Assembly: GCF_040802235.1 (NCBI RefSeq)
Contig: NC_133167.1
Location: 1,565,001 to 1,629,000, forward strand
Length of the DNA: 64,000 nt
Reading direction: 5' to 3'
Source: Manis javanica
Lineage: Eukaryota > Chordata > Mammalia > Pholidota > Manidae
Shown: positions 22,050 to 31,720 of the stretch, in pieces
Position numbering within the stretch: the stretch's first letter is position 1
Layout of the letters: each line of letters opens with the position of its first letter
Notes under the pieces: generated by a model
Told to the model about the DNA's origin: nothing
Seen by the model: only the letters and a program-made list of their open reading frames with translations
The model's database searches: none
Translations under genes and position numbers: made by a program

Positions 22050-22565
22050 TTCAAGAGTATTAAACTCCCCAATTAAGATGCAAAGACTCTGCTAAAAATA
22101 AATCCAGGCTCACTAAAAACCAGGTGGCTTCATTACCAACCTAAGAAAACCTAAATAATACATTGAAAAATCCTCAAAACCAATAAATACACCAGCCAAG
22201 AAACTAGAAACAGAAAAATCATGAGCACTTCTATATATTAGCAATTATTAGAAAAACTGGACCGTTCTATTACAGAATAACACAAGCATTTAGGAACGAG
22301 TCCCAGGGAAACGAGGAGGACCTGGTGCACCTTGCAAACGGTGCCGAGGCGCAAGAAGAACCTTTGAACCGGCAGGGACCCTGTCTTGTTCCTGCGAAGC
22401 AAGCGCGATGTTGAGGGGAGATTTACCCGGGATGGCAGGCACGTTCGGTGCCATCCCAATGCAAATTCCAGTCTGAGTTTGAGGAGAATTCAACTAAATG
22501 TTATTTGAACAAGATAATCAAGCAAGATTGGCCAAAGAAACAAAAATTCAGGGCCGAAGAGAAGA
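22050..22565 (+). mobile_element. Old L1 ORF2 fragment
   Basis: CACTTCTATATATTAGCAATTATTAGAAAAACTG matches the reverse-transcriptase-domain segment CATTTCTATATACTAACAA.AA. Later CATCCCAATGCAAATTCCAGTCTGA matches CAATCCCTATCAAAATTCCAATGGC, and GGCCAAAGAAACAAAAATT matches AGCCAAAGCAATC. Reading frame is destroyed. The 23,325-23,690 piece is the continuation of ORF2 in the same orientation, so an insertion separates them. Confidence 0.75.
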
Positions 22566-22780
22566 AGAGAAGCGAAGTGAAAACCGGTAAGTAGTTCCAT
22601 GAATTAAATAGTGAAGAGTCTCCGCAGCCCCAGCTCATTCTGTTATCCGCGCTCAAGCCAGAGCTGAGACCTGCTTCTCCTCCGCCTGCCCCAATTTTCA
22701 ACCAGCTTCCAATCCCTGGGTAGGAAGGAAGAACGTGAGATGAAGCAGGAAAATCTCTGAATGACTCCCTCATCAGCTGG

Positions 22781-22865
22781 TGTAGGGGGGTGAGTTGTGG
22801 CCCCCAAAATGATGTGGTCAAGCCCTCACCCCCAGAACCTGTAAATGTGACCTTACTGAGGTGAG
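22781..22865 (+). mobile_element. ERVL-MaLR LTR 5' part
   Basis: Begins TGTAGGGGGGTGAGTTGTGGC then CCCCAAAATGATGTGGTCAAGCCC and CACCCCCAGAACCTGTAAATGTGACCTTA, the 5' layout of MST/MLT1 LTRs (ACCCCCAAAATTCATATGTTGAAGCCC.AACCCC). What follows (22,866-23,324) is GC-rich and I cannot align it; it may be the rest of a drifted LTR. Confidence 0.7.
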
Positions 22866-23071
22866 CTTCTTGGGAAGGTCCCAGGTGAGCCTAAGGCTGT
22901 TCTCACACACGGTCCGTGGACCACGTGGTCGGAGGTCCTGGGAGCCCCTGGCAGGCACCCTGCACCCACTGGTCCTGCCATCCAGGCTGCGCCAGCTCAG
23001 CACCACCTCCCCACCCATCGCAGCCTGCTCATCACCCTTCAGATGCCCCACGAGCCGTTGCTCAGCCCCCA

Positions 23072-23085
23072 CCAGCAGGGGGCGC
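23072..23085 (+). promoter_or_regulatory. CTCF-type motif, perfect core
   Basis: CCAGCAGGGGGCGC fits the CTCF core CCASYAGRKGGCRC at every position. It lies between the MaLR 5' part and the next L1 piece, perhaps inside the drifted LTR. Motif-level prediction only. Confidence 0.6.
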
Positions 23086-23324
23086 ACTCGAGCTTTACGA
23101 GATGGCCTCTTAGTTTGCTCCCTTGGCTGGAGAAGGGCTCTGAGCCCACATGCAGCTGCAACCATCCAGTCACCACCTCCGGTCCCCTGCCCATGCCAGT
23201 CTCACCTGCCCCACTAGAGGGCCTGAAGGGTATCCAACCCTTCTCAGGGACCCCCTCCCTCCAGTCCTTCAGCGGGTGGGCCTAGCGTCAATATTCAATA
23301 TCGACCATCCTGACTACCTGTAAC

Positions 23325-23690
23325 ATACATAAAATTTCACTCCTTATAAAACTGGCATCACATATCAATGGGAAAAGGACCAATTAATAGAAGCCGGTGC
23401 TGGGAAACCGGTTTACTACTTCAGGGGGAAAGTGAGGCACACATCCACGGACAGCAAATAAATCCAGGTGAATGAAGAGCCCACCTCTAGGCATGACACT
23501 ATAGAGCAGCACACAGCACGTGGGGCCTACCAACGGGGTGACTGATCTGTGTGAGAGAAAAGCCTTTCTATGCCCAAGTCCAAAAGAGAGAACCGTCGGG
23601 GAAAACCCCACCACATAATAACAAAAACCATTATGGCTTCAAAAGTAAATTAAATAAAGAGACAAATAGCAATGTAGGGGAACTATCTTC
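23325..23690 (+). mobile_element. Old L1 ORF2 fragment (continuation)
   Basis: CATCACATATCAATGGGAAAAGGACC and GGTGCTGGGAAACCGG match the ORF2 segment AGATCAATGGGGAAAGGAT... ATGGTGCTGGGAAAACTGG. Downstream AAAGCCTTTCTATGCCCAAG and AACAAAAACCATTATGGCTTC match GCCTTTCTAAGTATAACAC and the AAAAACCATAAAAG segment. It continues, after an interruption, the piece at 22,050-22,565. Confidence 0.75.
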
Positions 23691-23939
23691 ATCAAACGTA
23701 ACAGTGATGGTTCAGTGTCATCAATATGAGAGAAACCTTGTCCACGAGTGACGTGCTCCATGAGTGATGTGGTTGGGATCTCTGAGATGACCCCACAGCC
23801 CGTCCTCCTGGGGTCCCCGTCCCTCTGTGAGCCTCCCTCAGGCACAGGGGCACCTGTGACTTGCTGTTGGCCAAGACACTACAGCAGAGGCAGCAGGGCC
23901 AATTCTGTGGCCATGGACATCCCTGCCGCCTCATCACAG

Positions 23940-24296
23940 TCCATTGCCTTCTTACTTGCATGTGTCCATGAGCTAAGTGCCATGCTGGGGGTGCCAATGG
24001 CAAGGAGTCAAGGGCAGCCTCCAGCTACCTGCCACCCAGGGGCTGAGCCCTCAGTCCTGCTGTGCACGGGGCACCAAGTGCTGCCAGCAACCTGGATGGG
24101 AAGCAGACCCTTTCCCATCGAGCCTTCAGATGAAAGCCCAGCCCTGGCCAACCCCCAGTCCAGCCTGTCAGACCCTGAGCGGGAGACCCAGTTGATTGTT
24201 GCCTGTGGTCCTGACCCACAGAAACAAAGGTGTGTTGGTTCAAGCTGCTGCATTTATGGTGGCTTGTCATACAGCAATCAATAACTAATACAAATA
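23940..24296 (+). mobile_element. MLT1-type LTR, 3' part
   Basis: Collinear with an MLT1 LTR: GGCAAGGAGTCAAGGGCAGCC, CAGGGGCTGAGCCCTCAGTCC, CTGCCAGCAACCTGGATGGGAAGCAGACC, CATCGAGCCTTCAGATGA, GACCCTGAGC, CCTGACCCACAGAAAC, then the terminal TGGCTTGTCATACAGCAATC.ATAACTAATAC. The left edge may extend to about 23,740. The polyadenylation AATAAA expected before the end has decayed. Confidence 0.82.
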
Positions 24297-24847
24297 ATGA
24301 AAAGATATGTCCTGTTAGAGCTGGGCCATCTCATACTTCCAACAAGTATCCCCCTTGTGCTTTGCAGGTGACCCCTCTCTTTTAAGGGAAGGTCCCACAA
24401 AACTTACCTCATGAGCTTCCAGGAAGCATCCTAGCCAACCGGGAAGGAGCCTCAGGAGGTCATGGACACCTTAGCACCGGGTGCCATCGAAATCCCAGTG
24501 GGACCACCAGCACCAAAGTGCTGGAGGAGCCAACACCACCTTCACAGTGCCGGCCAGCCCTCCTCAAGCGAGTCTGAGGAAGGTGTGCTTGACTGAGATT
24601 CCTTCTCCAGGAGGGGGAGCAGGCAGAGAGCTGACCCCCACTCAGATCTTGACCACGGTGATGTTAACATGTGAGAAAAAGGATAATGTTTCAGTACAGT
24701 GGAGTGTCCAATAGAAGGCAACTCATGTCTCACATGGTTGTCCTCAACCTTAAAAATCCTACAAGTAGTATTTGAAGATGTGGTCAGGGATTTCATGGCT
24801 GGTCACCGTACCCCTTTTTTGGAGAGGGTATCAATCCAGTCTTTGTT
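24297..24847. other. Unique sequence, no gene
   Basis: Nothing recognisable beyond moderately AT-rich unique sequence. Confidence 0.4.
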
Positions 24848-24925
24848 GAGTGGATAGGTGGGTGGATGGTTGGACAAGTAGGTGGGGGGTACACAGATGG
24901 ACGGATTGATCAATCAACCTACTGA
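24848..24925. repeat. Degenerate (TGGA)n low-complexity tract
   Basis: Eroded tetranucleotide array (GAGTGGATAGGTGGGTGGATGG and similar words). Confidence 0.7.
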
Positions 24926-27084
24926 TGAACCAGCTGACTGCAGTGTGCCTTTCTGCATGTTTTGTTGGACCCCAGCAAGCAGAGTCCCTGAGGGCTGGTG
25001 GGCTAGACACTGGAGTCTGCGTGGACGCCAGACAGGGGAGCCTCGCAGAGGGCAGATCTGAGGTGCACAAGGACAGACGGAGGCAATGATGATCACGCGA
25101 CAGACTCGGGCCCTCGGGGGGTCACATCCGCATCGTCTGTGGGGAAGGCTACTCGCAAGGGGCAGCTTCACTGTCCTTCTCCAAGGCCTGGAGGAACACT
25201 GTCCCATGAATGGCACCCCCACAGTGCCCCCCTGTCCCCTGCCCCGGCTGTCGAGTGTCACCCAGAGCCACAGGGACGTCCTAGGGCCAAGGACCTCAGG
25301 GGCCTCCCTGCTCCGGGCATTGGCCAGGGACACAGCCTCAGGATCAAAGGCAGAGGGGGACAGCCCCGCATGGCCAGGGGGATGCAGTCTGAGCACCTGG
25401 GAGAGGGTCCGGGACCAGCTGGGGGCCACAGGCAGGAGGGCTGCCCCACGGCACCCAGTGCTCCGCATTCTCCTCAGCATCCTGCCCCCTACTTTCCTCC
25501 CTTTCAGGACGAAGTGCATGTCTGTTGGCTGCGGCCAGGGACAGGGAAGAGTGACCGGGCCAGACATTCCAGGCTGGCAGAGGGCCGGGGGCGCCAGGGG
25601 ACTGCTGGACCACAGATCCTGGGAGGGCGGATGTCCACACCGCTCAGCAGCTTAGATTCAGGGCTATGTGTTTGGGAGGCGCTGGGCAGGGGTGTGAAAT
25701 CTAAGCTCATCTTTACAACATCTTAGGGTGGAAATCTATAATCTTTGAATTAAAATGTTACTGTTTTTAACATGAATTTCTCCATCTGCTTCCTTAATTA
25801 TGCCTAACCCTAAGCCCAACTCGAAGCCATCTGCACTTGTGTCTCATTAGATTGGGGTTGTTTGTGCGCCTGTGCCAGCCCTGCAGGAAGCCGTGAGTCC
25901 CTGCCGCGGAGGGCTGAGTCTGGGATGTTCTGGGTCTTTAGAAGCCAGTGGATGCTTGTCTCACCATGAGCTCAGAAAGAGACTGTCGGGCAAATGCTGT
26001 ATCGCTGGTGAGCTCACGGCGGGCAGGCCTGCAGGGTTTCTCTGTAAGCTGGCCTTGAATCAGATTTAGCAGCTACAAGACTCTGGGCTCAGTGTGGGGG
26101 CCTTGTTCTGCGGCCCTGAGGTGGGCGAGGTGACGGGCTTGCCGGTGGTGTGCTGGCACCGAGAAGTGGCACTGGCTGAGCTAAGGAGTCCTTACATATT
26201 TACAAATATGACACACACATGTGCTGCAGGAGCCAGAGGCCAGACGCTGATTGACACCGACCCCTTAACACCAGAATGATGCCAACCGTCCTTCACAGCG
26301 TGCTTGGCACACAGGAAGTGCTCGGGAGGGGCTCCTGGTGTGTTACCACAGCCCTGCAGAAGGCTGGCTCAGCAGAGGCAGTGGGCTTGCGATGCAGCTC
26401 GGGACAGCTGGTCTTGCTAAGCCCGGTGCTTTCTCTGGACGCAGGACGGAGCCGGGTGTCCGTCTGTCCTGTCCCTGTCCAGCATCTGGATGCGCCCTTG
26501 TCCTGGCCAGGAGGGTGACGGAGGACTTGCTCGCTGGGAGCTCCTGATGAGGCTGAGTTGTTAAGGAGAGTGGGTCAGTTTCCATGTAAACCTCATAAGC
26601 TTATGGGCTGGAACCAGGGAGAACATGCAGCACTTGAGGGCTCTCACAAGCATCTCCTCCAAAGTAAAAGTGTCAGCTAAGGAAGGGAAGGTGTTTCTTG
26701 AAATTGTGGAGAAATGGTTTCCACCACCGTAGGGGGCTGGGCTTAGTGCCAGACAGCATCAGAGCTGAGACCTGAAATGCTCATCTGGGGCCGGCCATGT
26801 GTGTCCGAGCCCTGGGGGTGGGGCAGACGCCCTGCAGCCCGGGGCAGCTGGACCCCAAGAACACCCTGCCCCTCCCAACTCTCGCTGGCATTGAGGGCCC
26901 CTCCCCTGAGGTCCCCTTCAGAGTGTACGAATGAACTCCCCAGGAAAGTCGCACTTCCTCTGGCCAAGTGCGCCCCACTGCCATGGGCATGCCTGAGCAC
27001 ACATGGGCACACGTGCCCATGCATGCCTGTGGGACCCGCCACACGCCAGACCACTTGCAGATGAGAACACTTTTCTCCCGCCAA
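24926..27084. other. GC-rich unique region, no gene
   Basis: Overlapping 189-, 195- and 217-codon frames at 24,914-25,726 occur on both strands without domains. An AT-rich islet at 25,730-25,860 (TAATTATGCC, CATTAGATTGG) is non-repetitive. A GTGCTTGGCACACAGGAAGTGCTC phrase (26,300-26,325) looks like an L2 terminus. Confidence 0.45.
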
Positions 27085-27200
27085 GGAGTCTGATGCTGTC
27101 ATCACCCCAGGTCACAAATGAAGGGATGAGGATGCAGAGAAGTGAAGCAGCCCCAGCCATATGGGGTCCCCAGCTCTGGGTCCGTGAGGCCGACCCCGTG
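27085..27200 (+). repeat. MIR SINE fragment
   Basis: CTGTCATCACCCCAGGTCACAAATGAAGGGATGAGGATGCAGAGAAGTGAAGCAGC follows the MIR core (ATCCCCATTTTACAGATGAGGAAACTGAGGC.CAGAGAGGTTAAG). Confidence 0.65.
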
Positions 27201-27544
27201 GCTGGCTCAGCGGGGCTCTGGCATCAGGGGTCCCAGTCCAGGTGCCACTGATAGCAGGCCTCGGGCCTTCCCCCACTTCCCTCCCCCTCCCCCGCCACAC
27301 ATTGCTGATTGGGAAAAAACTGACCCAGGACTTTGGGACGGGGGCAGGAAATGGCTGTTTTAAATCCCAAATGCCCATCGATCCATTAAAAATGATTTTT
27401 CCTCCAAAGGTAAGAAAGACATGACACAAGAACAAAGGTCAGAACTTAAGCTACTCCTTCAGTTCACTCCCTTCAGCGTGCTTGTCTGCCTGCGTCTCGT
27501 GCCCACTGGCTTTGGGGGACCCTCAGTGCCCAACAGACTGAGGC
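27201..27544. other. Unique sequence with donor-like site
   Basis: Contains CCAAAGGTAAGAAA at 27,404-27,417, a strong match to a plus-strand splice donor, and ATTAAAAATGATTTTTCC just upstream. No acceptor or exon can be paired with it. Confidence 0.35.
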
Positions 27545-27770
27545 TCGGGCCAGGGAGTCAACATGTCAGATCGCGTGGAAGGCGGCCGGCGACCCAGAAG
27601 GGCCTGTGGCAGGTGGCGGGAGCGGGCAGGGCCTGGCCCCGAGGCTGGGCCCCGAGGCGGCAGGAGCCCTTGTCACGGCCAGAGGGCGGCCCACGGGGAG
27701 GCCTGGGCAAGCTGTGCGGCCAGCGGCGCTGAGAACCCCGGCCCAGTGCACAGGCGCCCCGGGCCTCCGC
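27545..27770. promoter_or_regulatory. CpG-dense patch A
   Basis: About 21 CpG in some 230 bp by direct count, several times the density of the surrounding DNA (CGCGTGGAAGGCGGCCGGCG and similar). CpG retention implies lack of germline methylation, as at promoters and some enhancers. No TATA box, exon or known gene attaches to it. Confidence 0.5.
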
Positions 27771-28133
27771 CCCATGTTGCCTCAAAGAAACCAAAGTATC
27801 TTGAGACTTTGGCTGAAGAAAAGCTCCGTGATCATGGGAGGCGAAAGCCCGCCTCTGCTCTCAGCAGGAGGCATATTCACTTGTTGGCGTGAAGGTATTT
27901 CTAAACACAGGTAATCATAAAAATCATTGCCCCCTGCCCCCCATGCCAGCGTGGGAACCCCCATGGCTGGCAATACATCCACAAATAATTACCCTGGGCA
28001 GGTTCTCTGAAATAATATTTATTTGTTTTACACCTTCCTGCAGAAAATAAGCCTTCCCGCATTCTCTCATTTGGAAAACAGCTTGGCAACCTTCCCTGTG
28101 TCAGCAGAAAAGGCAAAAATAGAAAGAGCAGCC
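27771..28133. promoter_or_regulatory. AT-rich island between two CpG patches
   Basis: AT-richer non-repeat sequence (AATAATATTTATTTGTTTTAC, CTCATTTGGAAAACAGCTTGGC) between the two CpG patches, the arrangement of many CpG-flanked conserved elements. A CAGCTTGGCAACCTTCC word resembles an RFX half-site followed by other sites. Inference only. Confidence 0.3.
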
Positions 28134-28322
28134 CGCGAGCAGCCCGCGGGGCCTCGGGGCCCAGGCTCGCCCGCCGGCGCTGGTCCTGAGGAGCGCCGGG
28201 CCCCTGGGCCGCCCGTTGGCTGGGAGCTCCGCAGGGCTCCATACGGCACAGCCTGGACTTGTCGTGTCATCCCTGCCCCAGGGACGGCCTTAGGCCTGCG
28301 CGAGGGTGGACGGCGGCCACGG
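28134..28322. promoter_or_regulatory. CpG-dense patch B (CpG-island-like)
   Basis: About 22 CpG in 190 bp by direct count, GC content well over 60 percent. This is the densest CpG cluster in the left half of the window and meets the look of a small CpG island. No associated exon is identifiable. Together with patch A it could be the promoter of an unannotated non-coding transcript. Confidence 0.55.
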
Positions 28323-29194
28323 CTGTCCTGCCCCTGCCTCCGGTTTTCCTTCCAGGGTCTCAGGGTTCTTGCATTTTTTTCTGGATTAAGAAAGTCAGTA
28401 CTTTGTGACTTTGCTGGGGAGGACACCAGGGCATTCTGCGAACTGTCCTCTGTCCCTGTGGAGAGAGCTTTCAAACTTTAACAAATCCCTTCAACCTGCT
28501 TTTTATGAGGAACCAGCCAGGGCCACTGAGGGTTGCCTGCCCCCTCTTGACATCGGGGCCCCGTCGCCGCTGCGGTCCCCCGGCTCTCTGAGGCACCGTC
28601 TCCGCGGCCTCCATTCAGTTCAGTGGGGCCATGTTTGCCCAGTGTAAGTTGGCATCACTGCCCAGAAAGGAGAGCTGGTGGCAACCACCTTGCGTGCCCT
28701 TGAGCAGCGTCCTCGGCACATGGACCATCTTTCCCCACATCGTTCCCACCAACTCCTGCTCTTTCTGTGCCACCAGAAACTTGCAGGCCTTCCTGATGGG
28801 CTCGGTCTTTTCTTTAACTCCACACATTTGTGGAGCAAACCGTGGTGGGTGGGCTGGCTGGGGACCCAGCAGGGACCCATGCATTGCACGCGGCTCCTGG
28901 AAGATTCCCTGTGGTGTCAATCGTTCCACAAGGGTTCTTCCTGACACAGCAGGGAAGCGGGGGCCCCACGAGCCCTCTGCTTCCACCTTATTGGTTATTT
29001 GTCCTGTTCTGCAATTGGCGCTGGGCGATGCAGTAAGATGCCCAAGCCGTTTTGCTTCTTCGGAAGGAGCTGCTCTGAAACGAGGTTGGCCATCTCGCTG
29101 GTCTGCGTGCACTTCAAAACCCTGCTCTGAGATGAAGTTTCATTATGAATCTCACTGCAGATTTCTGACTTAGAATGCTTTCAGGCCACCCTTT
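28323..29194. other. Unique sequence, no gene
   Basis: No supported gene; 180-codon plus and 165-codon minus frames (28,615-29,173) overlap each other. Confidence 0.45.
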
Positions 29195-29370
29195 GGTCAC
29201 CATGAGTAGTGCTTCTGTGAACATGCATGTACACGCACATGTCTGAGTCTGCTCCTGTCCTTGGGGACCTGTGCTGGGCCGCAGGCCTGTCTGCGTGCAG
29301 CTTCCTGAGGACCCACCCTGTGGTTTCCACAGTGGCTGGACTCCTGCGTCCACAGTCAGCTTGCTGGGCC
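29195..29370 (-). mobile_element. Old L1 ORF2/3' fragment, reverse, GC-drifted
   Basis: GTAGTGCTTCTGTGAACATGCATGTACACGCACATGTCTGAGTC matches antisense L1 (ATAATGCTGCTATGAACAT..GTGTACAAGTATCTGTTTGAGTC). GTGGTTTCCACAGTGGCTGGACTCCTGC.TCCCAC-like sequence matches CTGTTTTCCACAGTGGCTGCACCATTTTACATTCCCAC. Confidence 0.7.
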
Positions 29371-29799
29371 GGCTCTCCAGACCCCCACCCACCGACCCCA
29401 GCCTGACCGTGGGACTGACCGTGGGCAGTGGATGGGCCAAGGGACAAGCATCGGGTTGGTGATGGATAATGGGGACCATACGTGACATTCCGGCTTCTCA
29501 CCAGCCCAGGAAGCCAACACTTCTACTTTTTGAGCTCCTCTGAGACAAAGGCAATCTAAATACTTTCCCGTTCCACACGGGGAAAGTGTTAATGAATGAT
29601 TCGATTGCTTCCATTTTTAACTTGTAACAATTAAGTTCCGCCTGTCTTTGAGAGTGACCTATTTCAGCAGACCGGTTTACACCGGGTTCACGGTGGCCTG
29701 AGAAGCAGGCGTTGTGCTGCTCTGGGCACCCAGCCGCATGCCTGGCCCAAGGGCTGAGCAGAAGGAGCTGGGTCTGAGCTGAGCTGTGTCGATCTCCCC
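29371..29799. other. Unique sequence with a hairpin
   Basis: AT-richer non-repeat part at 29,540-29,680 includes an inverted repeat: arm ACTTTCCCGT (29,562-29,571), loop TCCAC, arm ACGGGGAAAGT (29,577-29,587) with one bulged base. No gene. Confidence 0.5.
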
Positions 29800-30185
29800 C
29801 AGGTGCAAATCCAGCGGTCACTGCCCTGCTCTAAAGCCCGCACTGGCTCCCCATTACCCTCCAAGCCAGACCACACTCTGAAGTGAGAACACAGTGGGCA
29901 GGTCCCACCTCTGCCTACAGCCTTTTCACCAGGCCCCTCCATGTACTCTGCACCTGGTGTCCTGTACCCTGGTCTCCTTGCACCCTCCCTGCACCCAGTC
30001 CCTTGCACCCACTCTCCCTGCACCCCAGTTTCTGTGCACCTGGTCTCTTGTACCCCACTCTCCTTGTACCCCAGTGTCTTGTACCCCAATCTCCCTGCAC
30101 CTCAGTCTTCTGCATGCTTCTCTGGCTTCTCCTTATCCTCATTTCAACCCATCCAAACTCCCACCCCTCCTTCCACCTTCAGGGC
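29800..30185 (+). repeat. L2 LINE 3' fragment carrying a minisatellite
   Basis: CACTGCCCTGCTCTAAAGCCCGCACTGGCTCCCCATTACCCTCC matches L2 (CCTGCTTAAAACCCTCCAGTGGCTCCCCATTGCCCTC). CCACCTCTGCCTACAGCC matches the GCCCCTGCCTACCTCTCC segment. At 29,948 the L2 similarity gives way to a 15-bp tandem repeat. Confidence 0.7.
29948..30110. repeat. 15-bp minisatellite, about 11 units
   Basis: Imperfect units of about 15-16 bp close to TGCACCCCAGTCTCC, alternating with GTACCCC variants. The minus strand stays open through most of the array because the main period is a multiple of three, giving five-residue peptide echoes (GVQGT, GYKES). That is an automatic consequence of the period, not evidence of a gene. 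Confidence 0.9.
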
Positions 30186-30939
30186 CACCTTTCTGAGGGT
30201 CCCTCCACTCACCCACCTACCAGAAGCCTGGCAGTGTGGATGCACCAGACGCTTCTGCTCGTTTGGTGAAGGCACAGGCCCCACCTTGTCCACATCACTG
30301 TTCTCCTGATGACCTCGGGCTGTCCATCTCCTTTTCTCTGGCTCAGCCCTCCAGGCTCCTTTGGGTGCACAGCTCGGATTCCTCCTCTGGCTCCCTAACC
30401 CCTGAGCCCCAGGGAATAGCTCATTTGGGGGACATCTCAATTCACCCCATTCCAAACCACTGAGAAGGGAACATGGCATTTTGTGGGGCTCGATGGCCTT
30501 CATGCTCTCTGCTGGGGCCACAGACACCCACTCTCTGTGTCCTGGGGGAGGTCAAGGGCCCCGGTGTGGTGGCCATGGCAAGGATGAGACCACAGGGCCC
30601 CACGTCCTCTCTCAGCCACCCGCACCTCTGCCCATCCCAGGGCTTTCTCTTGGCCATGTCCAGGAAAATCCTGAGTCCACTTCCTAAGTCCGGCAGGCAG
30701 GAGCGCTGACCGAGCGCAGCTCCCACACACCTGGGCCAAGGGAACCAGGACTGCTTGGCCCAGGGCGCCCTGAACACCCCTGCTAGAGCTGAGCTCCCAC
30801 AGCAGGAGGTTTCAACAGGCCCCAGGCAGAGGGCGCCCCCAACGAGTCTGCCGGACGGATGATGCATGACGGGTGGTTCCTTATGTCTCCTTGATTCATC
30901 ACAAATGACGACAAGTCAGTTGTTTACTCAGCACACGTT
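30186..30939. other. GC-rich sequence, no gene
   Basis: No gene or clear repeat apart from the CTCF-like site noted separately. Confidence 0.4.
30823..30836 (+). promoter_or_regulatory. CTCF-like motif
   Basis: CAGGCAGAGGGCGC matches CCASYAGRKGGCRC at 12 of 14 positions with the 3' core AGAGGGCGC intact. Confidence 0.4.
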
Positions 30940-31150
30940 GGAGTGGCTGCTTTGGCCTGGGACCAGGGAAGTCACCAAGGCTCCGAGAGCAGCGGAAACA
31001 AACACGGTGGCGCTCATGATCCTGAGCACACACCAAACAGCGACCAGATGACCGCGCACAGCAGCCAATGGAAAGAATCCTGTGGTGAGAGCATCTGACC
31101 CAAGGGCTCCAACCCCGGGCAGTTCACTGCGGATTCTGCGAGCCAAGGAA
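30940..31150 (-). repeat. L2 fragment, reverse, left part, probable
   Basis: AAACAAACACGGTGGCGCTCATGATCCTGAGC fits antisense L2 (AACAGACACGGTCCCTGCTCTCATGGAGCTTAC). Ends where the LTR begins; L2 resumes after it. Confidence 0.5.
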
Positions 31151-31439
31151 TGACAGTGGAGCGTTCTTGGGTGAAAGGGTCAATACCCGGCTTTATTCTC
31201 CTGTCAGTAGGTCGAGTCCCAGAATCACGTCTGCGGCCAGCAGCCTGCAGGTCTGCGATCCTCCTCCGTCTCTGCCTCCGCCCAGAGCGCCGGGCAGAGC
31301 TCTTTACGCAGTGACCCAGTCAGTAACAGCCCGCTGCCCGCGGGTGTGGGAGCAGCGGCCCTGCAGCAGGCCAGCTGCATCACCAACCAGCTGAGGGTCG
31401 GGGGAGGATCCCGGCCACAGGAACTTCCAATTTCCCCAC
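31151..31439 (-). mobile_element. Candidate solo LTR (reverse) inserted in L2
   Basis: On the minus strand a 289-bp block begins TGTGGGGAAATTGG and ends CCACTGTCA, i.e. canonical TG...CA ends. It carries a single AATAAA about 50 bp before the end (GAGAATAAAGCCGGG), the R/U5 layout of a retroviral LTR. The L2 similarity on each side is interrupted exactly here. No clear target-site duplication survives. Family not recognised; no internal viral sequence adjoins it. Confidence 0.5.
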
Positions 31440-31720
31440 AAAGAGACAAAGAAATCTGATGTGGGCCAGGAATCTTACGAGGGTCCCCTAAGAACCAGTG
31501 CCTGAGCTGAGATCCGGAAAAGGAAGAAGAGATCGCCAGGAGGGCAGCGTGTGCAGAAGCCGCTGGTTCCGAGGGCCCGGGGATGGGACGGGGGCCAGAG
31601 TGGCCGCGGGCCTGGAGAAGGGGCCGTGGGGGGAGATCAGGTGGGAAGTCGGGCAGAGGCCACAGCACGGGTCACACAGGTCAGAACGCCTAAGGGGGTC
31701 AGTGACGTAAAGGAGGAAGT
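31440..31720 (-). repeat. L2 fragment, reverse, right part
   Basis: GCCTGAGCTGAGATCCGGAAAAGGAAGAAGAGATCGCCAGG and GCAGCGTGTGCAGAAGCC match antisense L2 (TGAGCTGAGATCTGAAGGATGAGTAGGAGTTAGCCAGG ; ACAGCATGTGCAAAGGCC). GC-drifted. Confidence 0.7.

Noticed and set aside
29688..30089. Minus frame with five-residue peptide repeats
   Set aside because: Produced by the 15-bp minisatellite within L2; no start context or domain.
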